Shown here piece after piece: positions 12,471 to 24,070 of a stretch of 64,000 nucleotides of DNA; position 1 is the first letter of the stretch; each line of letters starts with the position of its first letter. The notes under the pieces are model-generated. The model did not search any database, was not told the DNA's origin, and saw only the letters and a list, made by a program, of their open reading frames with translations. The translations under genes and the position numbers were made by a program. The stretch comes from Apis mellifera (lineage: Eukaryota > Arthropoda > Insecta > Hymenoptera > Apidae): positions 9,972,501 through 10,036,500 of the forward strand of contig NC_037639.1 of assembly GCF_003254395.2 (NCBI RefSeq), given 5' to 3'.

Positions 12471-12704
12471 TTGCGCATGCAAGGTAGAAATTCATAATTT
12501 TCTGCGCATCTGTAGATTCCTATATAAATCTAAACGTAATTCTTAATATTGTATTGTAACATTAAAATAACTGCTATTTCATGCTAAATTTAATATTATA
12601 TATTTTATATTATATTATATTATATATATTTTATAAATAATATTAATAATATTAATATTTTATAAATAATAAAATTATTATATTTTTTAAACGCATGCGC
12701 AATG
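12471..12704 (+). promoter_or_regulatory. Orphan B-type OR promoter
   Basis: The three B-type boxes are present in order: TTGCGCATGCAAG at 12471-12483, CTGCGCATCTG around 12502-12512, and CGCATGCGCAATG at 12692-12704. No B-type receptor follows. About 75 bp later the sequence turns into the middle of an A-type exon 1. The spacing between boxes is enlarged by a low-complexity AT tract at about 12595-12680. This looks like a deletion scar joining a B promoter to an A gene body. Confidence 0.65.
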
Positions 12705-12779
12705 TAACTACTGCTTGTTTTATTACAAACATGCGGTAATGTAATTATTTTTTTCAAATAATTACTTTTTTTCTTGTTA

Positions 12780-13910
12780 TTATCATGAATAATTTATACT
12801 TATTTCTATTGCGAAATCAAACTAGATAAAATGATATCTGCACAAATCTTCAGATATTTAATGATTATTAAATCATAAACAAAGAAAATTCGATTTTGCT
12901 TGATGGAAATATAAAGATGTGAAATGCAAAAAAGATTAATTGATAATGATGAATATTACAATTATTATCGGCCGATTTTTATATATTTGAATCTTGGTTA
13001 TATCGGCACTTTGTCTATCACATTATTTTACTTCTGATAGAAAAAGATTCTCAAAGAGAACGAACACTCACTAACTTATTTGAATGATTATGTTTTCTTT
13101 ATTATCGAGGATTCGTCGATTTATAAGATGATTTTTGTTTTGCAAATATTCATTAGCAGTATTATTTTGTTTAGGAATTGTGGGACTTACAGCTCGATTG
13201 CCTCTATAACGATGCACTGCTGCGGTCTGTTCGAAGTTATACCAATAGAAAGATCGCTTTGCAAGTGGGATAATCCGGATTTGCATGATCATTTTATTTC
13301 AATCTCATCTGAAAGCAATCAAGTAAAAATATTACATATAATGTTTGATCAAAAAATATAACTGTATAATACTGATTTGTTTTTCGTTAATTTTATGTAA
13401 TAATATTTTTTTTATAAAAGTATTTTTTGTTTTTACTATATATTAAATTAAGGTTCTGCTTTTTTATTATATTATATATGCAAAAAATACATTTTCCTAT
13501 GATTAATTATGATATATATATGTTTTTTTCATAAAAAATTTATTCTAGATTATTACTAGATTACTAGATTAGTTACTAGATATTTTAGATATTCTAATAT
13601 TGCACAAATTGGAAAATTAGTGAGCATTAGAAAATTTTTGGTTATAATATTATATGTTTCTTTTTGCTATGTTATAGCAAAAAATATTATTTATCAATAA
13701 AAAAAATGAGATAAGAAAGAAACAAATAAATCTATAAATGTTTTGAAAAATGGAAAAATGTCAAATCATTGAATATTTTGTTTCAATCATATGGATTTCA
13801 TCGATGTATTTTCATAATTATTAGTGATATTAATATATTCTAATGAAAATTCTTGAAAAAAGAAAAAAATTATTAAGATTTACAAATATCATCTACTATT
13901 ACTTTGAACA
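12780..13910 (+). pseudogene. A-type odorant receptor relic (first)
   Basis: Homologous to OR1/OR2 but broken. It starts inside exon 1, at the segment equivalent to YFDCEN. A longer open piece at 13080-13321 reads NDYVFFIIEDSSIYKMIFVLQ and on through SITMHCCGLFEV, where an inserted base shifts the frame. Exon 2 remnants lie near 13590-13675, exon 3 near 13742-13826, and an exon 5 remnant follows at about 13843-13906. Exon 4 is missing. The exon 1 donor is lost (CAAGTAAAAA replaces CGAGTAAGT). Confidence 0.85.
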
Positions 13911-14282
13911 CAGAAAAAAAAATGTTTTGAGAATGATAATAAAAGTGTCCGATTTATCACGGTCTTCTATTGTTATCATTATTTATTGTTTTATTGAAAC
14001 AAATGTAGCTATGTTTTATCATAACACTATTTAATTCCTTATAATTATTTATTATAATCCTTTAAAGCTTTGATAATATAAAAATAAAGAGTTTTCTTAA
14101 ATATTATCGAACAAGCATTACGATTTTGGTATCACTGATTTATTCGGTATATTACCTAAATTTTCTTATTAATATTATGATGCAAATAATATCACAACCA
14201 ATGTTATTTTTTTCCAAAAAAAATTGCACATAAAAGAGATCTATACTGTCTATGACCAGAAAACATGAGAAACTAACCTGGA
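13911..14282. other. Spacer before OR4
   Basis: AT-rich 3' flank of the A-type relic grading into the B-type 5' flank. No gene seen. Confidence 0.55.
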
Positions 14283-14438
14283 TTGCATATGCAAGGTATA
14301 AGTTTATAATTTAAAGCGTTTTCTGCGCATCTGCCGATTCCTACCTGAATCCAAACATATAATTCTGCCACATCGTTGAAATAACTGCTATTCCATGCTA
14401 AATTCTATATTATATATTTTATAAACGCACGCGCAATG
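14283..14438 (+). promoter_or_regulatory. Three-box upstream region of OR4
   Basis: The first box is decayed (TTGCATATGCAAG, 14283-14295). The second is intact (CTGCGCATCTGCCG, about 14323-14336). The third is CGCACGCGCAATG at 14426-14438, 60 bp before the ATG. Confidence 0.65.
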
Positions 14439-14497
14439 TAGCTGCTATCGTTTTATCACAGTAATGTTCTCGAACTTTTAACCATTGAAAGGAAATA

Positions 14498-15989
14498 ATG
14501 GAAACAAAACACACGGAAAAAGATCTGAAGCAAGCCTTCTACGCGCAGTCATTTTTAAAGATAGTCGGTGTTTGGCCAATTCCTATTGGATCCCCTTTGA
14601 GTTCGAAGATACGAAATTGGTTCATTACTTTTTTCTCCCTTTTTTTGCAAATATGTATCGTGGGTCCATGCATTTTGGTCATGTTCTTGAAAGAGAAGAA
14701 CGGAAAGAGAAAGATAAATCTGTTCAAATTGCTCACTAACACTTTGAATCAATTGTTCAAATATATAATCACGTTGAACAGAGCGAACGAGTTAGCGATA
14801 GCCATGAACGAGATAAAAAACGATTGGTTGACTGCCACATCGGAGGATCGATGGATTTTTACGGCGAATTCAAAGATGGGTCAAAAAGTGATGTTGATAG
14901 TGGCTGTCACCGTGTATAGCAGCGGTCTCGGTTATCGAATGCTTCTTCCAATTTTGAAAGGAAAAATTGTCCTGCCGAATAACGTTACCATAAGACTGCT
15001 CCCTTGTCCAACTTACTTTACCTTTTTTAACGAATTAGTTAGCCCATATTACGAGATGATCTTTATGCTGCAACTATTGGCTGGATTTTTCAGTTATACG
15101 GTCCTTAATGGCACCGTTGGGATTTCTTTGATGCTCTCTCTTCATATGTGTAGTTTATTGAAAATTTTAACGAGGAAAATGGCCAATCTCACGGATAGAT
15201 CGATTACCAGCGAGAATATTATTCAAGAAAAGATTGTGGAAATCGTGGAATATCAAACGAAAATCAAAAGGTAAGTGAGAAATTGAAATATAGCATTGAA
15301 AAATAAAAAGTGTCAGATGTGATGTATTTTCATCGTGTTTTTTTTTCTTTTTTTTTTTTCAGATTTTTGGGTAACGCAGAATTGATCACCGAGTATTTTT
15401 GTTTTTACGATATTGGCTGTAACATGTGTCTTATGTGTTTCATAGGATATAGTGCTATTCTGGTAGGGAATAAAATTGAAAATATAAAAAGGAAATAGAA
15501 TATTTTTACGATAGTTGCTTCATTTCAGGAATGGGAAAACCATAATATCGCCGCTATAGTGGTTCACTTTATGCTGTTAGGGACATGCATTTTTATTATA
15601 TATATAGTCTGTTATATCGGTCAACTTCTTCTCGACGAAGTATAAATTATATTATAATCGTTATTTATTTCAATATGAATTTGTTTTGAACATTTTTTTC
15701 AGAGCAATAACTTAGCACAACAGTGCATCACGTTAAGCTGGTACCATTTTCCGACAAGAAAGGCTCGATGTTTGATATTGATGATTATTATGTCCAATTA
15801 TCCTGTAAAATTAACGGCGGCTAAAGTGGTAGATGTATCTTTAACCACCTTCACCGATGTAAGTACAAAGAAAATTATTATATAAATTTTTATGTGGTAA
15901 TTTCAAATGTCGTATGTGTTGTGAAATATATTTTTTAGGTCATGAAAGCAGCAATGGGTTATTTAAATATGTTACGAGAAGTTATTTAG
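14498..15989 (+). CDS. OR4: odorant receptor, subfamily B
   Basis: Intact receptor of 396 aa. Exons are 14498-15270, 15363-15462, 15529-15639, 15703-15858 and 15939-15989, all GT-AG. It shares its first twelve residues with OR3 and the core loop NNVTIRLLPCPTYF with all B genes. It differs from OR3/5/6 around residues 96-140 (ELAIAMNEIKNDW; VAVTVYSSG). Exon 2 is preceded by a long T-run. The 3' flank from 15990 is nearly the same as that of OR5, which places one breakpoint of the OR5/OR6 segmental duplication near this gene's end. Confidence 0.92.
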
Positions 15990-16679
15990 TGTTATCACTT
16001 AAATTTATGAAATGAAATAATATGTTTCAATATATATAGAAATATCCTTGATCACAACACTTAAAAAAAAACGTAAAAATGTTTCCTCAATCACACTTTT
16101 TTCACATATATTCAAATTATTATTGCAAACTAATTAATCTTACTAAAAACAAATATTTTAAAAATAGTAATTACAATATTTTAATATTTCTTTTATATAT
16201 AATTTATATATAATTTATATATTATCTCCTTTTATATATAATTTTTAAATATTAATATCATATTTTTTTTTGTACATGCATATAACTTACTATTATGGCA
16301 ATCTCTTTTCAAATATATTTAATATATATATGTAAAAAAGGAATCAACAAATTATATTTGTTACAAAATATATTTATGTGATACATTGCCGATGAAATTA
16401 ATCCTGAATGTTCTCAAATACATTTTCACTCTATTGTACAAAGTATTTGTACAATAAAATTGTATAAAGTATTTTGAAATTGTTTTTACATTATTTTCAT
16501 TTTTTTTATGCAAAATTTCAATAATTTTTTATAATTAGAAAAATAACTTCCTATGAATACTAAGTTTTTTTATATCTGTTCACCATAATGGTAATTATCT
16601 ATTTCTTCATTATTCTAATAAATTTTGCAAAACTTTAAAATTTAATCTTTTTTTAAATTTAATTTTTCAGATAATAATT
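15990..16679. other. Spacer after OR4
   Basis: AT-rich flank with no gene. It contains short TATATAATTT repeats near 16190-16235 that are fewer in the matching copy at about 19700. Confidence 0.6.
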
Positions 16680-17545
16680 ATTTTTCTTTCTATATTATTA
16701 TCATATATAATTTATACATATTTTGATTGCAGTAATCTCATCAAGTAATTTTGATAATAATTTTCAATTTTTTAGCGAACATTAAATTTTGAGCGATTAT
16801 TACTAACACAAATAAAATCTTAAGATTTTGCTTAAGAAAATGAAAATACAGAGACGAAGAAGATCGGCTAGTAATGATGAATAAATCGACCGATTTTTCA
16901 CAATTTCTATATATTTGAACTTTCGTTATATCAATATTCTGTTTTGTCATATTTTGCTTTAAAAATATTATTAAGGGGGATATTTGTCAGATATTTATGT
17001 TTTATTTGAGCTATATCGAGGATCTGCCGATTAAAACGGCTTTTATCATGCAAATTTTCATCATCAAGTCTTACAATACATTGTCTATGAATAGTGCGAC
17101 TTACAATTTGATCACCTTTCTCAATTTGATGATGCTGTGGCCTAGATTACCGATTTAAGATTACCGATAGAAGAATGGAAACGTTTTGCAAATGGCACAA
17201 CCTGGATTTGTATGTTGATGTTCAATTTCAATCTCATCTGAAAGCAATCGAATATGAATATTATATGATGTTTTACTAAAAAAATATAACACTATATTTA
17301 TAAACGATATAGCATAATATAGTTTATTCATTGTCTATTTGTTAATTTTATGAAAAAAACATTTTACAGTATACTGTTTTTATACATGAATTTTTATTCT
17401 TTGAGTTTGCTATTAGTGTCTTTCTTTTTATAATTTGGATCTTAATCATACTATGCCTCTATGATTGATTATGACTGATTTATAGTTGCATATTTTTATT
17501 TCATAAAAAACCAATTCTAAATACTCTACTGATTCTTTATAACTA
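16680..17545 (+). pseudogene. A-type odorant receptor relic (second)
   Basis: Homologous to exon 1 of OR1/OR2 from the TYFDC segment onward, with stops and deletions. Recognisable pieces encode matches to MMN.AKIGR, YIEDLP (for VIEDSP), the stretch SYNTLSMNSATYNLIT, and the exon end QSHLKAIE. The exon 1 donor reads GAATATGA, so the GT is gone. A truncated exon 2 start is visible near 17515-17545. Later exons are absent. Its disruptions are mostly shared with the copy at 20167, so it was already dead when the segment duplicated. Confidence 0.85.
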
Positions 17546-17790
17546 TTCAATAAGCCTTCAGAATATGAGAAACTTTGAGAATATGGAAATAAAATGTTTT
17601 CAAGAATAAATATCACAATTATAATCACAATTAAATTATTATCAAATATTACAACGGTAAATACTTAAGTCTCTTTCAATAAACACTTACTTTTTTAACT
17701 ACGACAAGTCATATTTCTCCATGCAAAATTGCTCGCGAAAGAGATCTACCATCTATGATCAAAAAACCTGGGAATCTAATCTACAATCTA

Positions 17791-17950
17791 TTGCGCATGC
17801 AAGGTATAAGTATCATAATTTGAATCGTTTTCTGCGCATCTGCCGATTCCTACACGAATCTATATAACATATAATTCTACAACATCGTTGAAATAACTGT
17901 TATTCCATGCTAAATTCGATATTATATATTTTATAAACGCACGCGCAATG
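17791..17950 (+). promoter_or_regulatory. Three-box upstream region of OR5
   Basis: TTGCGCATGCAAG at 17791-17803, CTGCGCATCTGCCG around 17832-17845, and CGCACGCGCAATG at 17938-17950, 70 bp before the ATG. Nearly identical to the OR6 set. Confidence 0.65.
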
Positions 17951-18019
17951 TAGAGAATGCAGTTTCATCGTGCAGACATACAGTAATGCTCACCAACTCT
18001 CAATCATCGGGAAGAAATA

Positions 18020-19498
18020 ATGGAAACGAAGGAAAAAGATTTGAAGCAAGCGTTCTACGCGCAACCGTTCTTGAAAATAATCGGTGCTTGGCCAATTCTT
18101 ATCGAATCTTCTTTGAGCTCGAAGATACAAAAATGGTTTATAATATCTTTCTCCATTTCCTTGCAAATGTGTATCGTTGTTCCGTGCATTTTGGTCATGT
18201 TCCTGAAAGAGAAGAACGGAAGAAGAAAAATAAATCTGTTCATGCTGCTCACTAATATTCTGAATCAAGTATTCAAGTACGTGATCACGTTGAACAGAGC
18301 GAACGAGTTGAGGATAGCTATACACGAAATAAAAAAAGATTGGTTGACCGCCACGCCCGAAGATCGATTTATCTTTGTCACGAATTCGAGGATCGGCCAA
18401 CGAATAATGCTGATAATAGCTGTGATCACGTATAGCAGCGGTCTCGGTTATCGAATGGTTCTTCCACTTTTGAAGGGGAAAATTGTCCTGGCGAATAACG
18501 TTACCATAAGACTGCTCCCCTGTCCAACTTACTTTACCTTTTTTAACGAATTAGTTAGCCCATACTACGAGATGATTTTTATGCTGCAAATTCTGGCTGG
18601 AGTTTTCGTTTATACAGTTCTCAGTGGCACTATCGGAATTTCCTTGATGCTTTCTCTCCATATGTGCAGTCTTTTGAAGATTTTAAGAAGAAAAATGATC
18701 GATCTCGCGGATGGATCGATTACCAGCGAGAATACCATGCAGAAGAGAATTGTGGACATAGTGGAATATCAAACGAAGATCAAAAGGTAAACCAGAAATT
18801 GGAATGTCTATCTGAAAATGAGAAATATGTCAAATATAGACTACTTATGTCATGCTACATTTCAGATTTTTGGGTAATACAGAACTGATCACGCAATATT
18901 TTTGTTTTTACGAAATCAGCTGTAACACTTGTCTTATATGTTTCATAGGATATTGCATTATTCTGGTATGAGTAGGGAATAAATTTGAAAATATGCAACA
19001 AAGATATAATATTTTTATAATAAAACCAGTGTCTATTTTCAGGAATGGGAAAACAGTAATGTCGTTGCTATAGTGGTGCATTTTATGCTATTAGGGACTT
19101 GTATTTTAGTTACATACATAGTTTGTTACATTGGTCAACTACTCATCGACGAAGTAGTACAAACTGCATTATTGCAGTCGCGTGTTATTATTTACTTTAA
19201 TATGAATTTATATTTTCAGAGCAATAATTTAGCACGAACATGCATCACGTTAAACTGGTATCATTTTCCGACAAGAAAAGCCCGGTGTTTGATATTGATA
19301 ATAATTATGTCTAATTATCCTGTAAAATTGACAGCGGCCAAAGTGGTAGACGTATCTTTAACCACCTTCACCGATGTAAGTATGAAGAAAGTTAAGTTTT
19401 TTTTTATCTTCAAATTTTATTTTCATTCTACGAAATATATTTTCTAGGTCATGAAGGCGGCAATGAGTTATTTAAATATGTTACGAGAAGTTATTTAG
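18020..19498 (+). CDS. OR5: odorant receptor, subfamily B
   Basis: Intact receptor of 394 aa. Exons are 18020-18786, 18866-18965, 19043-19153, 19220-19375 and 19448-19498. It is the near twin of OR6, with about 13 amino-acid differences over the whole protein by my count. It lacks two residues near the N-terminus relative to OR3/OR4 (METKEKDLKQ). Unusual residues are Ala for the otherwise common Pro in the loop (LANNVT) and Ser for Gly in exon 5 (AAMSYLN). Intron 3 (19154-19219) is 66 bp, a multiple of three and free of stops, so its retention would insert 22 residues without a frameshift. Confidence 0.92.
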
Positions 19499-20166
19499 TA
19501 TTATCACTTAAATTTATGAAATGAAATAATATGTTTCTATATATATAGAAATATTCTTGATCACAACACTTAAAAAAAACGTAAAAACGTTTCCTCAATC
19601 ACACTTTTTTCACATATATTCAAATTATTCTTGCAAATTAATTGATTTTATTTTAAAAACAAATATTTTAAAAATAGTAATTATAATATTTTAATATTCC
19701 TTTTATATATAATTTATATATTATCTCCTTTTATATAAAATTTCTCATACTCATAGTCTAATTATATTTTTCTTTGTATATGCATATAACTTACTATTAT
19801 AGCAATATCTTTTCAAATATATTTAATATATATATGCAAAAAAGGAATCAACAAATTATATTTGTTACAAAATATACTTATGTGATACATTGCCGGTGAA
19901 ACTAATCCTGACTGTTCTCAAATACATTTTCACTCTATTGTACAAAGTATTTGTACAATAAAATTGTATTTTGAAAAAAGTATTTTGAAATTGTTTTTAC
20001 ATTATTTTCATTTTTTTTAATGCAAAATTTCAATAATTTCTTATAATTAGAAAAATAACTTCCTATGAATACTAAGTTTTTTTTATATCTGTTCACCATA
20101 ATGATAATTATCTATTTCTTCATTATTCTAATAAATTTTGCAAAACTTTAAAATTTAATTTTTCAG
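19499..20166. other. Spacer after OR5
   Basis: Copy of the OR4 3' flank; AT-rich, no gene. Confidence 0.6.
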
Positions 20167-21030
20167 ATAATAATTGTTTTTCTATATTATTATCATATAT
20201 AATTTATACATATTTTGATTGCAGTAATCTGATCAAGTAGTTTTGATAATAATTTTCAATTTTTTAGCGAACATTAAATTTTGAACGATTATTACTAATA
20301 CAAATAAAATCTGATTTTTCTTAAGAAAATGGAAATACAGAGATGTGGAATGCAAAGAAGATTGACTAGTAATGATGAATAAATCGACCGATTTTTCACA
20401 ATTTCTATATATTTGAACTTATATAAGTGTTCTGTTTTATCATATTTTGCTTTAAAAAGAATTGTTAAGGGAGATATTTTTCAGATATTTATGTCTTATT
20501 TGAATTATATCGAAGATCTGCCGATTAAGACAATTTTTATCATGCAAATTTTCATCATCAAGTCTTATAATACGTTGTCTATGAATAGTGCGACTTACAA
20601 TTTGATCACCTTTCTCAATTTAATGATGCATTGGTGTAGCCTAGATTACCGATAGAAGAATGGAAACGTTTTTTGCAAATGGCACAACCTGGATTTGTAT
20701 GTTGATGTTCAATTTCAATCTCATCTGAAAGCAATCGAATATGAATATTATATGATGTTTTACTAAAAAAATATAACACTACATTTATAAACGATTAGCA
20801 TAATATAATTTATTCATTGTCTATTTGTTAATTTTATGAAAAAAATATTTTACAGTATACTGTTTTTATACATGAATTTTTATTCTTTGAGTCTGCTATT
20901 AGTGTCTTTTTTTTATAATTTGAATCTTAATCATACTATGCCTCTATGATTGATTATGACTGATTTATAGTTGCATATTTTTATTTCATAAAAAACCAAT
21001 TCTAAATATTTTCTACTGATTCTTTATAAC
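20167..21030 (+). pseudogene. A-type odorant receptor relic (third)
   Basis: Duplicate of the relic at 16680-17545 with the same 5' truncation, the same lost exon 1 donor (GAATATGA) and the same missing exons. Small private differences include an extra T in the GTTTTTTGCAAATGG stretch near 20668-20682. Confidence 0.85.
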
Positions 21031-21277
21031 TATTCAATAAGCCTTCAGAATATGAGAAACTTTGAGAATATGGAAATAAAATGTTTTCAAGAATAAATAT
21101 CACAATTATAATCACAATTGAATTATTATCAAATATTACAACGGTAAATATTTAAGTCTCTTTTAATAAACACTTACTTTTTTAACCACGACAAATCATA
21201 TTTCTCCATGCAAAATTGCTCGCGAAAGAGATCTACCATCTATGATCAAAAAACCTGGAAATCTAATCTACAATCTA

Positions 21278-21437
21278 TTGCGCATGCAAGATATAAGTAT
21301 CATAATTTGAATCGTTTTCTGCGCATCTGCCGATTCCTACACGAATCTATATAACATATGATTCTACAACATCGTTGAAATAACTGTTATTTCATGCTAA
21401 ATTCGATATTATATATTTTATAAACGCACGCGCAATG
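21278..21437 (+). promoter_or_regulatory. Three-box upstream region of OR6
   Basis: TTGCGCATGCAAG at 21278-21290, CTGCGCATCTGCCG around 21319-21332, and CGCACGCGCAATG at 21425-21437, 70 bp before the ATG. Confidence 0.65.
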
Positions 21438-21506
21438 TAGAGAATGCAATTTCATCGTGCAGACGTACAGTAATGCTCACCAACTCTCAATCATCGGGAA
21501 GGAATA

Positions 21507-22994
21507 ATGGAAACGAAGGAAAAAGATTTGAAGCAAGCGTTCTACGCGCAACCGTTCTTGAAAATAATCGGTGCTTGGCCAATTGTTATCGAATCTTCTT
21601 TGAGCTCGAAGATACGAAAATGGTTTATAATATCTTTCTCCATTTCCTTGCAAATGTGTATCGTGGTTCCGTGCATTTTGGTCATGTTCCTGAAAGAGAA
21701 GAACGGAAGAAGAAAAATAAATCTGTTCATGCTGCTCACTAATATTCTGAATCAAGTATTCAAGTACGTGATCACGCTGAACAGAGCGAACGAGTTGAGG
21801 ATAGCTATACACGAAATAAAAAAAGATTGGTTGACCGCTACGCCCGAAGATCGATTTATCTTTGTCACGAATTCGAGGATCGGCCAACGAATAATGCTGA
21901 TAATAGCTGTGATCATGTATAGCAGCGGTCTCGGTTATCGAATGGTTCTTCCACTTTTGAAGGGGAAAATTGTCCTGCCGAATAACGTTACCATAAGACT
22001 GCTCCCCTGTCCAACTTACTTTACCTTTTTTAACGAATTAGTTAGTCCATACTACGAGATAATCTTTATGCTGCAAATTCTGGCTGGATTTTTCATTTAT
22101 ACAGTTCTCAGTGGCACTATCGGAATTTCATTGATGCTCTCTCTCCATATGTGCAGTCTGTTGAAGATTTTAAGGAGAAAAATGATCGATCTCGCGGATG
22201 GATCGATTACCAGCGAGAATACCATGCAGAAGAGAATTGTGGACATAGTGGAATATCAAACGAAGATCAAAAGGTAAACCAGAAATTGGAATGTCTATCT
22301 GAAAATGAGAAATATGTCAAATATAGACTACTTATGTCATGCTACATTTCAGATTTTTGGGTAATACAGAACTGATCACGCAATATTTTTGTTTTTACGA
22401 AATCAGCTGTAACACTTGTCTTATATGTTTCATAGGATATTGCATTATTCTGGTACGAGTAGGGAATGAAATTGAAAATATGCAATAAAGATATAATATT
22501 TTTATAATAAAACCAGTGTCTATTTTCAGGAATGGGAAAACCGTAATGTCATTGCTATAGTGGTGCATTTTATGCTATTAGGGACCTGTATTTTTGTTAC
22601 ATACATAGTCTGTTATATTGGTCAACTACTCCTGGATGAAGTAGTACAAACTGCATTATTGCAGTCGCGTGTTATTATTTACTTTAATATGAATTTATAT
22701 TTTCAGAGCAATAATTTAGCGCGAACATGCATCACGTTAAACTGGTATCATTTTCCGACAAGAAAAGCCCGATGTTTGATATTGATAATAATTATGTCTA
22801 ATTATCCTGTAAAACTGACAGCGGCCAAAGTGGTAGACGTATCTTTAACCACCTTCACCGATGTAAGTATGAAGAAAGTTACTTTTTTTTTATCTTCAAA
22901 TTTTATCTTCATTATAAGAAATATTTTAAAATATATTTTCTAGGTCATGAAGGCGGCAATGGGTTATTTAAATATGTTACGAGAAGTTACCTAA
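21507..22994 (+). CDS. OR6: odorant receptor, subfamily B
   Basis: Intact receptor of 394 aa. Exons are 21507-22273, 22353-22452, 22530-22640, 22707-22862 and 22944-22994. The differences from OR5 fall mainly in exon 1 (for example Val for Leu near residue 27 and Met for Thr in VIMYSSG) and exon 3 (ENRNVIAIVV against ENSNVVAIVV). Exons 2 and 4 encode identical protein. Intron 3 (22641-22706) is also 66 bp and stop-free. The exon 5 end reads REVT, against REVI in OR3-5. Confidence 0.92.
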
Positions 22995-23972
22995 TCCCCT
23001 ATGTTATCAATAAAAATTCGTAAAATATAGTACGATTAGAGACATAGAAATATTCTCGGTAGCAATAATTAGAATTGACATAAAAATATTTTCTACATCA
23101 CATATTTTCACATATTTGAATTATTATTAATTAACTAATTAAATATTTTGTTATGTATTTAAGAGTAGTATTTAAAAGTATTAGTTTCAAAAGTAATGAT
23201 TATAATATTTTGTATTCTTTTAAAATTTTAACAATCATAATATATTTCTACTTTGCATACATGACACTTATCATATTTACTTACCATTGTGACAATTTAA
23301 GTATAAATATCTGTATATATATATTAACAAATTATTTATTGGCAAAATGGCATGCATGATACACTTGACTGATAGCACTATTAAATATAGTATACATTTA
23401 CTCTTCTGTAAGATTTTAAATCCTTTTTCATTGTATTTTCCTTCAATTTTAATGTAGAATTTCAATAATTGACTCATAATTATGACAAAAACTCATCCTC
23501 AATGAATACTAGCTTTTTCCACATCTGCATACGTTCATAATCATCTATCTTATAAAGTTGGCAAAACTTTTCTGGAAAATTACAAAAAATTACCAAAGTA
23601 TTATTTTACTGTAATTTTGAATAATAATAGAAGTATATAAATATTAATTTTTTTTACAAAATTTATTGTACGTACACAAAATATTATTTCAAATATTTTA
23701 AAACATTTAATTCGATATGTTTTTAAATTATTCTAAAAAAAATTGTTCACAATATCCGTTGAAAAGATGAACATTATAAAAAACCATCAATTGCTATAAT
23801 GAAACTTTTCAGCCGTACAGGAAAGTTCAACGTTCAATTCAAAGTATACGCAAACGTGCAATTTCAACCAATTTTCTCATCATTTCGTAAAAATTCAAAC
23901 CGCTATTCAACAATCCCTCAGTTTCAATAACATCGATTCATTTTTAAATTTGCATACATGTTTAACATTTCA
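22995..23972. other. Spacer between B and C subfamilies
   Basis: About 1 kb without a gene. It contains an instance of the distal conserved block (about 23440-23500) that also precedes other C, E and F genes. A copy of the motif TTTTCTGGAAAATTACAAAA lies near 23566-23585. It lacks the D-type relics found between later C genes. Confidence 0.6.
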
Positions 23973-23991
23973 CGCAAGCGCAAGCGCGATG
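23973..23991 (+). promoter_or_regulatory. OR upstream GC box, doubled
   Basis: CGCAAGCGCAAGCGCGATG contains two overlapping GCAAGCGC units and lies 80 bp before the OR7 ATG. It is the only doubled box in the window and is preceded by the TTTAACATTTCA stretch shared by C-type promoters. Confidence 0.65.
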
Positions 23992-24070
23992 AAGTTATTT
24001 CCCCCAAAGAAGCAATAACGCCGTATGCAACAAAATCAGTCACAAACAAAGTTTTCATCCGATTTGAAAA

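Larger units (their letters stand above)
15990..19498 (+). repeat. Tandem segmental duplication, copy 1 (relic + OR5)
   Basis: About 3.5 kb comprising the 3' flank of a B gene, an A-type relic, the three-box promoter and OR5. It aligns along its length with 19499-22994. Landmarks are offset by 3487 bp (relic starts, OR start codons) to about 3509 bp (left edge), the difference being small AT-repeat indels. Confidence 0.9.
19499..22994 (+). repeat. Tandem segmental duplication, copy 2 (relic + OR6)
   Basis: Second copy of the unit at 15990-19498, containing the third A-type relic and OR6. The two copies match in introns and spacers as well as exons, which marks this as the youngest large duplication in the window. 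Confidence 0.9.

Noticed and set aside
12595..12680. AT-rich tract as a transposon end or inverted repeat
   Set aside because: It is simple TATAT and AATATT sequence without terminal repeats, target duplication or coding capacity.
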